NCBI GenBank assembly: GCA_032871835.1
Contig: CM065297.1
Location: forward strand, 14,588,098 to 14,652,097
Direction: 5' to 3'
DNA: 64,000 nucleotides
DNA from: Dipteronia dyeriana
Lineage: Eukaryota > Streptophyta > Magnoliopsida > Sapindales > Sapindaceae
The notes under the pieces were generated by a model that did not search any database, was not told the DNA's origin, and was given only the letters and a program-made list of their open reading frames with translations. Below, in pieces: positions 12,355 to 23,091 of this stretch (its first letter is position 1; each line of letters opens with the position of its first letter). Position numbers and translations under genes: made by a program.

Positions 12355-12417
12355 GATCTATAGAAAATGTATCATATCTCTCATCCCCATGTTCTCTAGA
12401 TGCCCATCAAAACTCTT

Positions 12418-13033
12418 TTAAGGAAGAGCCTTTGTAAAGGGATCCACTAGATTTTCTGCAGACGGGATCTTGGTAATCGTCACGTCACCCCTATGCACAA
12501 TTTCCCTTATAAGGTAATACTTTCTTTCAATGTGTTTCCCTTCCAAACAAGATTCACAAGTTGGTAGATCATCAACCTTTAAGTCACTTAGAGGTCCATC
12601 ACATACCAATCTTTTAATCCTATTAAGGTTGATATGACCTAAGCTCAAATGCCATAGGTAGGTTTCATCTTTTGATAATTTTACTCTTTTATGTTTAGGT
12701 TCCGTTGATTCCATGTCTAACAAGTGAGATATTTCCATGCAAATAGAATAAACCATTTTCCAATGTACATTTGCAAAAAAATGTGTTATTCTTACTAATA
12801 ATAAAACCTTTATTAAAAGTTACTGAATATCCAAATTTATTTAGACAAGAGACCGAAATTAAATTCCTCTTGAATTGTGATACATAATAAACGTTTATTA
12901 AAACTAAATGCCTATAAGAATCAAAATTGATTATAATATCTTTCACTACACTAGTAGACACCAACGCTCCATTGTCTAAATGCAAGTTGAATTCATTCGT
13001 ATTAAGTCTATTCATTTGACCCTTTTTCACCAC
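12418..13033 (-). pseudogene. Fused pol remnant: pre-integrase joined to RNase H tail
   Basis: From the N-terminal side: a gag/PR-junction stretch (NLHLDNGALVSTSVV, then YYVSQFKRNLISVSCLNKFG), the pre-integrase domain (ETYLWHLSLGHINLNRIKRL, CESCLEGK), and then without a break HIERKYYLIREIVHRGD...DPFTKALP, the RNase H C-terminus. The junction GK/HIERK is in frame and lies where both parents read GGAAGG or GAGGGAAA, so a few bases of homology may have guided it. A frameshift near 12700-12760 separates the two open segments. No catalytic domain is present. Confidence 0.8.
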
Positions 13034-13475
13034 AAAAGAAACATTTTCCTTTGATCTTGGTTACTTTCTTGGTCTCCTTCTAAGAAGGCTCAAGTTGCTT
13101 TTTCTTCTGTTGTTTCTTGACCTTCTAACGGGTCTTAACAGTAGAAACTTTAGCAACCATATGAATGCCTGTCTAGAGACATCATAATATCGGCAACAGT
13201 CTTCAGTCCTTCATATTGTTGTTGCAACAAGTTGGAGATGATGGCCATAATGTAATGTACATTTAGCCATCTCATCTAAAGACTTCCACTACTGATACTC
13301 ATCTTTTTGCTCCTGAGTAGATTCATTAGTTTGGTGGTTAAGGAATATACAGAATGAACTTATACTTTTTAATTTGCAACAACAACCCAATATTCCTTTT
13401 CCATGGGACATAATTATCATCAGTTAAAGTATTATCTTTTGGGATATTGATTAGGGATGGGGTCATGATTTCTTT
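13034..13475 (-). pseudogene. CopB gag remnant
   Basis: The minus-strand translation starts MTPSLINI then LTDDNYV.WKRNIGLLLQI, a UBN2-type copia Gag N-terminus, and continues with a QQQ-containing stretch. It then jumps to a KKQ-rich piece ending CFFCGEKG, half of a zinc knuckle. The middle of Gag, the rest of the knuckle and the protease DSG motif are absent. The same junctions occur in 37166-37640. Several stops are present. Confidence 0.65.
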
Positions 13476-14807
13476 TTAATAACAAAAATTATATAAGTAA
13501 ACAATCATGATATAGCACTTTTGAATAGTTATCTTGAATTAAATGAAATAATTCAATCGTAAAAATTCAACTGTGATCCAACATCCATAAATGCCACCTA
13601 ATTGTTAGTTGGACTAGGTCCCACCTAAATGTTAACATAACAACCAACGTTTTCAATTTTAGCCTTGTGAATTTATTAACAAGAACTCTTTGGAGGATAT
13701 TAATAAACTCACATTGAGTGTGTTACCAAGTTATCGACCTTCAAGATATTCCCTCATGAATATCCCTCCTTTGGGAGTAGATATCGTTTGGGCTAATTGT
13801 CTAGTCTATCTTTGTAAGGAAGTATCTTGCTAAATTCCATTCATGAATACCTCTTGGGAGGTTATTCACGAAACATAAAGCTCAACTAAACTTGGAGGCC
13901 GTAGGTGTTCCAAAACACCTTCTCCCACTCAATTGTTTAAGGCTTGTGATCGAATTCCAAAGAATGATTTACCAAGTTATCTAGATGCCAATTTAGATAC
14001 TTAAACCATTCAATGCATGTTCATACCAAAAGAGATATATGAGTGGCACTCCTATTCTATATGCCATGTTATCATACAATGACAAACATTGCAATATTTA
14101 CGAAAATATAAATAGCTAAAATTTTGGTCCATCCTAGAAAAACAAGTAAATTACAAATATCTATGAATACAAGAACTCCTTTCTTGGCGAACAAGTCTTC
14201 AGGCGACCTTCGTCGTTCGGACTCCCTCGGCTACCTCGCATGAGCGTGTGCACCCTTCGCCATTACTCATGAACGTGCGCATGCCACAAACCCATAAAGG
14301 GCTGCCATGCGCAGCCCATGGCTACCAAAAGGGCTGCCATGCACAGCCCATGCCACAACAAACGTGGCTGCGTGCTCTTCACACGCACGTTTGTTATTAC
14401 GGCTCGCACGGTCACAAACTTGTTCCGGTTGCTCCTAATTCTTCAAACCTTCGAGTCTTCGAAACTTGAATGTATTACAGAAGAATTTAAATAATAAAAT
14501 ACTGCAGTTTTTTTTTAAATTATTATTACAACAACAAAATAAAAAAAACTTAGCAACTACCAAGAAGGAAATTATGGCTATAATAGACCACCCTTCTTGT
14601 TACAATCCCAAAACAAAATTACATTGAAATTCTAGGACCAAAATTAAGCAATAAAAAACCACATATAAAACATATATATATCCATACATTCCAATGTAAA
14701 TACATATGTGAATACCTAGAGTGTCATCTATTTCTAAAACATGCATATATACAATAAAAAGCAAAAGATTCACGAACACATACATCAATTAATCAAGGGT
14801 ACAACTA
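13476..14807 (-). other. CopB 5' leader with GC-rich hairpin repeats
   Basis: A 1.3-kb untranslated leader between primer site and gag. The segment 14190-14440 is much more GC-rich than the surroundings and holds two adjacent units with GGGCTGCCATGCGCAGCCC and GGGCTGCCATGCACAGCCC. The first is a perfect 7-bp-arm inverted repeat. It is homologous to 36140-36430. No coding assigned; ORFs here are not conserved between copies. Confidence 0.6.
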
Positions 14808-14820
14808 GGCTCTGATACCA
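14808..14820 (-). other. Primer binding site (initiator Met tRNA)
   Basis: Minus strand TGGTATCAGAGCC, two bases from the LTR end. This is the standard plant copia site complementary to the 3' end of initiator tRNA-Met. It fixes orientation and the LTR boundary. Confidence 0.9.
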
Positions 14821-14822
14821 AT

Positions 14823-17299
14823 TGTAGAGAAAAAACTGGGTTCAAAAACGCAACAGAAGCATGAGAAAATTAGAAAATTAAGGTTTGCGTATATGAAAAA
14901 AAAATCCCTTTTAATAACAAGATCCTTAACCCTAGATTAATTGATGTATATAAAAAGTATCGTACTTTTTTTTTCGTGACGATTGAACTAAGGTCGAATT
15001 GAATCCACGAGATCTTCCAATCTAATCACGAACGTGAATCACCAAGGAGTGTGGGCTCCCTATCTTTAAATTCTATATCTGAGGACGGAAACAAAGCAAA
15101 ATCTTTTCTTTGTTAGTTAAAAATATCCTCCAAGAGAAAATTCCAAGAACGTCCGGTCACTTGTGAATTATCAATCAATTTGATTGAAACTCGCGTGAAC
15201 CTTGATTCGATGTTGTACATAAAACCCTTTTGATGTAAAGGATATTAGTATACTATCGAATACAAAAGCGTTCCCTTTTTTTCTCTACTTGGCCGAATTC
15301 CCACACTAATGCTTAGAGATGATCGAATTTCGTCTAGAGTAAAATCAGATTTTTCTCCCTCAAAATTCCTATGATAACCAAATTCTTCTCTTAAAAAAAA
15401 TTAGCTTGGCCGAAATTCACCTATAGTTGACTTAGTCATGACAAAAATTCTCTTGCACATATATATAGGATGATAAATCCTTTCCTAAGAAGGATTTGCT
15501 TGGTTGTCAAGAATCCTTTCCTTAGGTGGATTTATTTGGTAGTTAAGAGTCCTTATCTAAAAAGGAAATCTAACTTCTCCTATAACAATATGTAGTTGGC
15601 CGAATTTTACTCTTTGATTTAGATTAGGAGAGTTTATTCTTTCCTAAGAAGGATTACTAGATGGACAATAATCCTATCCTTAGGTAAATTAACTTGGAGG
15701 TTATGAATCCCTTTCAAAGAAGAATTATACCACTAAGTAGTTTTACTTGGTGACCAAGAATCCTTTTACAATAAGAATTCTTTCCTCACCAAGACTCCTA
15801 ATCCAACTCATTAATGTATTTTTAACCATATTAAAGGTTTCCTAATTTGATAAGATAAATAATTCCTTTTATTTATCTACTTATCAAATATAGTCTTTAA
15901 CATTAACTAGACTACCAACAATAGTATAGTTTTAGGAGACCATCTCCTACTAGGAAAAAGATTTTGACTTTTAATTAAATAATTAATTAATTAACAAATT
16001 AATTAATTTCCATTTAATTAAATAATAAAATAAAAATAATATATTTAAGCTATTCTTAATAGCCTTTGCCGCCCATACCATATATATAAGGGCCATGTAA
16101 TATTTATCTTATTTTATTAAATCCATTGGACCTTAATAAAAAGTCCACATGTGAACTAGACCTATTCTTTCAAAAAGAAACAAGTTTACATGCCTTATTA
16201 CATTTCTATATGGACTCCTATTGGTCCGGTAGAATATAGTAAGTGATCCATGGAAGTTCGTGTGGATAAGGGATGTTGGTGGGCTATCTAAATTTAAGCT
16301 CCAATAGACACAACCTAATCACAATCAACAAATGATTCACTTAGGTCCGATCTATTTAATTTTAGTTCATTCCACTAAAGAACTAAAATCGAACTCTTAA
16401 ATAAAGATAAAATAAGTTGATGTTACTCATTCGTACTCTAGACAACCTTATTAGAGAAAGTGTATCCTCGTGAAGAATACCAGTAATCGCCAAGACCTCA
16501 TAGACCGCCTATAGCTCTCCAAGTTACCATATTTACTCATATGACCACATTTTGAACTTGGATAATTTGACTTGTCCAAAAGCAATGTTTCAATGGACAC
16601 TATTGAAAATTAACGTTATGATTTAATATCCAATACCTCAAAACATCCATAAGATGGTATTCTACTCTCATTCAATAAATGGAGCCATGATGTCTATATC
16701 CATAAATAACGTCCTCTATCGATTAACAAATGAATACCACCAAACTATCGAGGATAGACTATGCTATATAATCGAACTCATTGATAGCTTAAATGATAAC
16801 ACTTGCAACCATAAGTCCATCATTTATCTCATGATTGAGATAGACTCTCCGATTGTCTTCAAATGAAAACTTTTATCCATTGACGGTTCTAGATAAAGTA
16901 TTTCATTTTGATCCTATTCAATGCACCCAGTGCACTACATTCTTTTGTCCAAAGACACCACACTTTGATGATTTTAGACTCATCATAACACATTTGATCC
17001 AACTCAAATGCTAGCAAAATAATCTATAACTTTGACAAGATAAAGGCACCCAACCTTCTATCTTAAGTTGAGAATATTATCCAAGACTAACTAAAGAATT
17101 GTCTACTTCATACATATCTAGATGTATGAACAATTCTTCCTTTCTCATAGTCTTTTGACCTTACGATTATTTACTTTTGACAATTATAATAATTATACTA
17201 TAAATGCTATAAGATTTCTTAAACTAGAAATCACTTTATTCATATGAAAAGATTGTTAATTACAATATTACACTTTTGCTATAGATCATAATCCTAACA
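14823..17299 (-). repeat. 5' LTR of deleted CopB copy
   Basis: Low end TGTAGAGAAAAAACTGGG, high end AATCCTAACA, giving TG...CA tips. Length 2477 bp, the same as the 5' LTR of the complete copy. It shares the TTAATTAA-rich tract near 15970-16030. Confidence 0.88.
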
Positions 17300-17544
17300 C
17301 TTGGCGGGGGGTAGTACCTGACCGAGGCATCAGGGATAGCGAGGGGGCTTCCCTGGCTAATCCCTGGTCTTGGGACGATAATGTCGAATTTTCCCATGTA
17401 GACTCAAATCATTGTAGAACATAGTTGAAGATGGAGAAAAAATAGGCTTATTAATAAAAAGAAATGAGTACATTATTGCTTAAGATTAAAAGCTAGGTGG
17501 AAGTAGCTTGCTCATGAGTCCCCTATTCAGGGGCAGAATTTTCT
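17300..17544 (-). repeat. Remainder of GypT tandem array and pol 3' flank
   Basis: Restarts with the duplicated CTTGG and continues with a diverged repeat unit (GACCGAGGC, then CCCTGGTCTTGGGA). The rest up to the integrase end has no further feature. Confidence 0.6.
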
Positions 17545-18653
17545 CAAGTGATCCGCATTCCAGGTATGATCGATGAGCCGATCATTCATGTCCTCAAGCT
17601 TGTAGGCCCCATTACGGATCATCACCTTTACCAAGTATGGCTCTTCCTAGTTGGGCCCCAAAACCCCTTCTGACCTCTTCCTGGTATTCAACGTCACTTT
17701 CCTGAGAACTAGGTCTCCTTTCTTAAAGTTTTGGGCTTTAACCATATGGTTAAAGTATCTAGCAATCCTGCTCTGGTAAACCGCCACATTCTCAGCTACT
17801 CAATCTTGTTTTTCTTCTAAGAGATCCAAGCTAGCTCGAAGCTTGCCCTCATTGCTCCATGATTCAAAATGTTGGACTCTAAAAGAGGTCAATTTGTGCT
17901 CAATGAGAAGCACCGCTTCAATCCAGAAGGCTAGGGAGTATGGCGTTTCCCCGGTAGTTGTTCTCATTGTAGTGCGGTAAGCGTAAAAGACCTCGGGAAG
18001 CTCCTCAAGCCATCTACCCTTTTTCTGTTGTAGTTTCTTTTTCAACAGCTTTTTAATAGTCCTATTGGTGGATTCAATCAGCCCGTTAGTCTGGGGGTGG
18101 GCTACCGAAGCGAACCGAAGCTCGATTCCCAAGCCTTCATAAAAATCTTTGATTTGGCCATTATCAAACTGTTTTTCGAGGTCAGCTATAAAGGCAAGAG
18201 GGGTTTGAAGCTATAAAATACATTATTTTTGATGAACCATGTTATGTTTTCTTCTAATATCTAGGAGAACGATCCTGCCTCGACCCATCATGCTTGGCTT
18301 GACAAGGAGCAGTAGGAAGCGGTCTGATCAAGTCGAATCCCTGAATAAAAAAGGTGTATGGTGAGCTAAGGGATGACAACCCTTCAGGTGGGCGGTGACT
18401 CAAGTTTACGGCTTTCTGGCATGCCTCGCAGGATCGCACTAAGCTCTTTGCTTCTTGATGGTTAGTTTGCCAATAATACCCATACGGAGTAGCTGATATG
18501 CCAGAGCCTCACAACCAATATGGTTCCTGCATTCCCCAGAGTGAACCTCTCTCAATGCCCATTTGGAATCTTTAGGGTGTAAACATCGGAGTAGAGGAAG
18601 GGATCTTCCTATCCTGTATAGGTGCTCATCCACCAATATGCATGTAAGAAGCC
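17545..18653 (-). pseudogene. GypT integrase, broken
   Basis: Minus strand. The N-terminal zinc region reads LVDEHLYRIGRSLPLLRCL then REVHSGECRNHIG, a gypsy H2C2 finger with changes, followed by RSCEACQKA. The core retains FASVAHPQTNGLIESTN, with the catalytic Glu and the PQTNG context, and YAYRTTMRTTTGETPYSLAF. The C-terminal part reads GDLVLRKVTLNTRKRSEGVLGPN and GAYKLEDM. The first part of the core, with the two Asp residues, is scrambled or lost around 18180-18330, and there are several stops and frameshifts. The upstream end stops at the LTR tip at 18653/18654, and its RNase H partner lies on the opposite strand at 32719-33225. Confidence 0.8.
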
Positions 18654-19507
18654 TGTTATCCCCTCCATAATACGAGGAGGAATATGGCCTTTAAGTGAAT
18701 CAGATCCATGTTACCTCCTAGAAATGCCTACTAGGATGTCCATTCCAAGCTTCTAAGAATGGAACCAAAGCATAGGTCTACCTCGCTCTACGAAGACTAT
18801 GAGCTGCTAGCTCAGTAACCTCCATAAAGAATCATGTCGTAATTACGCACATGAACATATCTACGTAATAACCAACATTTATGTGCAAGTCAAGAGTTTG
18901 ATTCAAAAAAGGAGACAAACTTATCTTCATCAACAATATCATCGTATCTGTTATTTACTCGGAGTCAACGACTTTCAAATAAAGGATCCCGCCTTATAAA
19001 TGGGAGTAGGTTCAGAGAATCAATATGGGAGGTACACCCGTTCAAATTGATTCGGTCATATACAAATATGCCTAAGAATTCTTATAAAAAGGGAGGAAAA
19101 GGAGGAAGAAGAGAAAAAGGATGAAAAAGGACAAAAAGGATGAAAAGGAAAAAGGAAAAAGGAAAAAGAAAGAAAGATGACAAATAGACGACAGAGCAAA
19201 AAGGAAAGAGAAGTACGTTGGGCCTAAATTCTGTGATCATAACATGGCTGTCGTGACGTCCACTATTCGACAAGCACGAAGTTACCACCTTCCTATGTTC
19301 TAGAGAGATAGTAAGAATATGAGAGAGAATTTTGTATACCGCGAGTAATAGAGACTAAAGTCTCTACTTACTATTGTTATACAAACATTCATTTTTATCT
19401 AAGCAGGCTAGGTATTAAGGGTACCGACCTCGGCCACCACCTCCGTGTTAGTGGTCTCGAGGGTGTTAGTGGGAATTTGTCATCTTGAGTAAATTTCCCC
19501 GTTAACA
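18654..19507 (+). repeat. GypT 5' LTR
   Basis: TGTTATCCCC (start, 18654) to CCCGTTAACA (end, 19507), giving TGTTA...TAACA tips. Similar to 5607-4706 in reverse. It carries a purine-rich tract of GGAAAAAGGA units at about 19080-19175. The start could be up to 55 bp further right (TGTTACCTCC, 18708); the chosen start rests on continued similarity between the two LTRs. Confidence 0.75.
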
Positions 19508-19530
19508 CTTTCTGATGCCATCTGTGGGGA
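19508..19530 (+). other. GypT primer binding site, decayed
   Basis: After three bases, the sequence TGATGCCATCTGTGGGGA looks like the TGGCGCC-type primer site followed by GTCTGTGGGGA common in plant gypsy elements, with three G/C to A/T transitions. Recognition is from memory of that family. Confidence 0.45.
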
Positions 19531-21336
19531 GCTCCCATACCACCATCTTTATATTCAAAAGTTTATTGTTTTACAAGAGTCATGAGGCTTCGTTCCTCCT
19601 AAGGACAACCAGGCTCATCGGGACAACCTTCCGCTATGTCGACACGAAAGGTCCTGAAGAAAGAAAGAAAATTCGGGCTCCATATCCAGGTCCAGACCAG
19701 CCAGCCACTGTGCGAGCTTTAGATCTCCTATGGGAAACCAACTAGAGCTTGACCAACAACCGACGGCCTTCGTGGAAAACGTCCACCTTCGACTACTCGC
19801 TGAGGGTATTACTATCCAACAAGCAAACCTCTGCAATCGAATGGAGTCAAGCAGGTTCTGGGCTAGGTAACCCACATTTGATCGTATGAGACCTACCCTT
19901 CTGGAGCCAGCTCGTAATAGAATAGGACTCCCACCCTCGATCCGGGATAGGTTAGGGCTCATGCCCCCCTTTCCCAAAGCGCTTCCACGCTACCAACCCA
20001 GGCAAGTCAAGTCCGCGGAAGATATCCTTCCCCAAGAGCGGGGAAAGTTTCTCCACCCAACAACTTCAATGAGGGAAGCCCGAGTTAGGGAAGAAGAAAG
20101 TCAGCAAAACCCCTAGGTAGACCCCTTCCGAAGAAGGGACCGGGTAGAGGTCACTTGTTAGTCAAAAAGGGTTGGATAGTGAGGAGACTGAGGTCAACTC
20201 AAGGAAACTCCAGAGCAAATGCCTTAGAGGCCAGTTGGCAGAGCTTCAGAAAGAGGTCCAACTGATGAAGAAAGGGAAGTATAAGGAAGACAAGAAGGAT
20301 CCTCTAAGTGAGATGAATGCTTTCTTCACCATAAAGATCCGAAAGGCAGAGCTCCCGCCAAAATTCAAAATGCCGATTGACAGATTCTCTGAAAGTGAGG
20401 ATCCCTTAAGCCATATGGAGAGCTTCGTTCAGGAGATGGAGATCCAGAATGCGACTAGGGCAGTGTCGAATGTTCCCAACTACACTCACGGATTACCCTA
20501 AGACCTGGATTAGAAAGCTATCTGCTGGCAGTATGGATTCCTTCACAAAGCTATCGACCGATTTCTGCTCATAGTTACAAAGAGTTAAGTCCAGATTGAA
20601 GGACCCAATCCATCTATAGAACGTGATCCAAGAGAGAGAGGAAACCCTCCGGGCTTATGTAGAGCGCTTCCATAAGGAAGTCATCTAGATGGGGGTCTTC
20701 ACCAAGAAAGAAACCGTTGCCAACTTCAGAAGGAACTTGTGGGCAGGCAAGCTTATCTGGTCTTTTGCTAAAAGACGCCTAGAGACCTACCAAGAAGCCT
20801 ATGATTGGGCTCTGGAGCAAATTGAGGTCGACGAACAACTCAAGGTCAAAATTGAACACGACAACATGAGAGCCGTAAAGAAACAAAAGAATGAAGCTCC
20901 CAAACCAGAGCAAGCTCATAAAGGCCATAACAAACCACCCAATAGGTCGACATATCGCTTCCCTATTTCTCAACCCAAATCAGAAAAATATCCAGAAAAA
21001 TGAACTCCTCTGCGAGCTTCACCTCCTCCCAGTACAGTGGCCCTAATAGATTGAGATGAGAGGGGTTATGATCATTACACCCCCTTAAATGTATCACGTG
21101 AAACAATCTATCTTGCCATTCGGGATAAGGGGTTGCTACAAAAGCCCGTACCTATGAAAGCCCTGGTCGATAAGAGAAATCGATATAAGTATTGTGACTT
21201 TCACGAAGACATGGGACACAACATTTCAGAGTGCTTTAACCTGCAGAATCAGATCAAGGCTTTGATAAGAGGAGGATGTTTGGTGGAGTTCTTACAGCAA
21301 GTCAGGGATAACATTCAGACTGGAAGAGAAGTGTAG
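19531..21336 (+). pseudogene. GypT gag, broken
   Basis: The retrotransposon Gag domain is seen at 20180-20500 (a charged coiled stretch LRGQLAELQKEVQLMKK, then AELPPKFKMPIDRFSESEDP and HMESFVQEM) and 20540-21000. A zinc finger of the Tat type follows near 21180-21240 (YKYCDFHEDMGHNISECFNL), then a Q..ALIRGG stretch. The first 600 bp after the LTR give only short open pieces. Stops and frameshifts separate at least five segments. Gag would form the virus-like particle shell. Confidence 0.7.
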
Positions 21337-22194
21337 GCAGAGATCCGTAAGCATGCTGAGAAGAGAAAGATGGAGCAGGCGGATCTGATGCAACAAATCC
21401 AGATAATACATACCATCAGCGGAAGGCCTACTCAGGCTGGCTTCTATAACAATACCAGGAAAAACCACGAAAGAAAAGTCTCTCGTATGGACAAAAGGTG
21501 GGATATCTTTAAGATTTATAAGAGATCGACCAACCCCCTAGTTGTCATAGATCATTTTCATCGAAGCAGATGTCTACAATACCATGCAGCCTCATGATGA
21601 TCCTATGGTGATCACAGTACAGATTGCCAACTGCATGGTACACCATTTGCTCATCGACACAGGCAGCATCGTTGAAGTCCTATTCAAAGACACCTTGGAA
21701 AAACTGAACTTGAAACAGTGGTGTTACAATAGCTGTTCTACCCCGCTGTATGGGTTTACTAGGAACTTAATCATACTTGTGGGTTCAAAAATCCTACCAG
21801 TGATCATTGGAGCCACATCTCTCCAGCAGAATATCATGACAGACTTCGTGGTGGTGGATACCCCATCGGCCTACAATGCAATATCACGAAGACCATTTTT
21901 ATCATCCTTGAAAGGTGTCTTATCCATCTACCACAAAGTCTTGGAGTTCCCAGTAGGAGATAAGGTGGGGAAAGTTCAGGGAGATCAGCAAGCAGCTAGG
22001 AGATGCTATGTAGTGTCTGCCAACCCAACACCTCTAGCAAAACAACTTGCCCAAGTGACAACGATCTAAGATAAGGCAACCCCTGTATTGACCCTAGAAG
22101 ATGTAGGGCCCACAAATCACCCTGAGGATGACCCCGTAGTGCCAAATAAGAAGGAACGAGAAGGAAATAGGCCAGCGGCCATCCAGTTGATAAG
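21337..22194 (+). pseudogene. GypT aspartic protease region
   Basis: The longest open piece (21584-22069) encodes a retropepsin domain. LLIDTGS with the catalytic DTG is at 21656-21664, preceded by VITVQIANCMVHH, and followed by a hydrophobic stretch and NAISRRPFLSSLKGVLS, as in gypsy proteases (normally YN.ILGRP.L). The active-site triad is intact, although G-R-P has become S-R-R-P. It would cleave the Gag-Pol precursor. Upstream, 21337-21583 is a linker in other frames. Confidence 0.75.
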
Positions 22195-22868
22195 TTAGAA
22201 GAGACTCCTATTCGAATAGGTGATCCCTCGAAGATCATCAAAGTCGGAGCCACCCTTGAGCCGGGAGTGAAAGAGGACTTGATTAGGCTCCTCACAGAGT
22301 TCAATGACATTTTTGCTTGGAGTCACGATGAGATGCCTAGAATCCTGATGACATTGGCCGCTCCTCGATTGGCAGTGGATCCGACCTTCAAACCCATTAA
22401 ACAAAAAAAGTGCCACTTCAACGCTGAAAGAAATGTTTCGATCCGGGAAGAAAGGGACAAGTTAACCCAAGCGGGCTTCATCAGAGAGGCACGCTACCCC
22501 GCGTGGATCACCAACTTGGTCATGGTAACAAAGGTGAATGGGAAGTGGCACATGTGATTCAATTATATTGACCTCAATCGGGCATGCCCGAAAGACAGTT
22601 TCCCTCTACCAAAAATTGATCAGATAGTTGACTCCACCCCCGGAAACAAGCTCATGAGCTTGATGGACACGTTTTCAGGGTACAATCAAATTGTTATACA
22701 CCCTACTTACCAAAAAAAAGACCAGTTTCATCACCAGACGAGATCTGTATTGCTACAAGATGATGCCTTTCGGGCTTAAGAACGCAGAAGCTATATATCA
22801 ACGGTTAGTCAATCGGCAGTTCAAGCCCAAAATTGGAAAATCAATGGAGGTATACATCGACGACATCG
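22195..22868 (+). pseudogene. GypT reverse transcriptase, N-terminal two thirds
   Basis: Fragments read EFNDIFAWSHDEMP, FIREARYPAWITNLVMV, KVNGKWHM then a stop, FNYIDLNRACPKDSFPLP, LMDTFSGYNQI, FGLKNAEAIYQRLVN and the catalytic box VYIDD at 22850-22864. These are the finger and palm motifs in order. At about 22868 the coding jumps from just after YIDD to a C-terminal RT/RNase H connection segment, so the thumb region is deleted. At least one stop (after KWHM) and one frameshift are present. Confidence 0.8.
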
Positions 22869-23091
22869 GCAAGGAAGCTCCGTCCCAACTTCCAAGATAA
22901 TTCTATAGCAGTAGTGACAGACCAACCCCTCCATCAATTCTTACAAAGGCTGGATGTTTCCGATAGGTTGGTTCTACGGGCCCTGGAGCTCACCCAGTCT
23001 TATTTAAGGTATAAGCCTATGACTGTAATTAAAGCCCAAGCTTTGGCGGACTTTGTAGCCGTGCTCTCAATATCCCCAGACCAGGCAACCT
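22869..23091 (+). pseudogene. GypT RT C-terminus / RNase H connection
   Basis: Reads ARKLRPNFQD then VVTDQPLHQFLQ, DVSDRL...ALELTQSYLRYKP, VIKAQALADFVA, which is the stretch between the first RNase H fold and the second RNase H of Tat elements. It is followed at 23087-23091 by AACCT, the duplicated target of the CopA insertion. Confidence 0.75.

Larger units (their letters stand above)
9839..17299 (-). mobile_element. Deleted, non-autonomous CopB copy with both LTRs and perfect TSD
   Basis: Minus-strand element of 7461 bp flanked by perfect 5-bp duplications CTTGG (9834-9838 and 17300-17304). It has a 5' LTR (14823-17299), primer binding site (14808-14820), long leader, gag remnant, a fused pol remnant (12418-13033), polypurine tract (12344-12354) and 3' LTR (9839-12343). 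The internal region is only about 2.5 kb, against 4.8 kb in 33319-43074. Integrase core, reverse transcriptase and most of RNase H are missing, so it would need proteins in trans. Confidence 0.9.
4706..18653 (-). mobile_element. GypT, Tat-like Ty3/gypsy element, 3' half (IN to 3' LTR)
   Basis: Read on the minus strand: integrase (18653 to about 17545), a 3' region with a 99-bp tandem array (17400-17300 and 9838-9435), an antisense gene (plus strand, 6400-8924) and the 3' LTR (5607-4706). A deleted CopB copy (9839-17299) sits in the tandem array. The left flank GAAGG (4701-4705) compares with GAAGT at 33226-33230 beyond the other half, a probable target duplication with one mismatch. The antisense gene between pol and 3' LTR is a known hallmark of Tat-lineage elements such as Grande1 and Retand. 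Confidence 0.8.
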
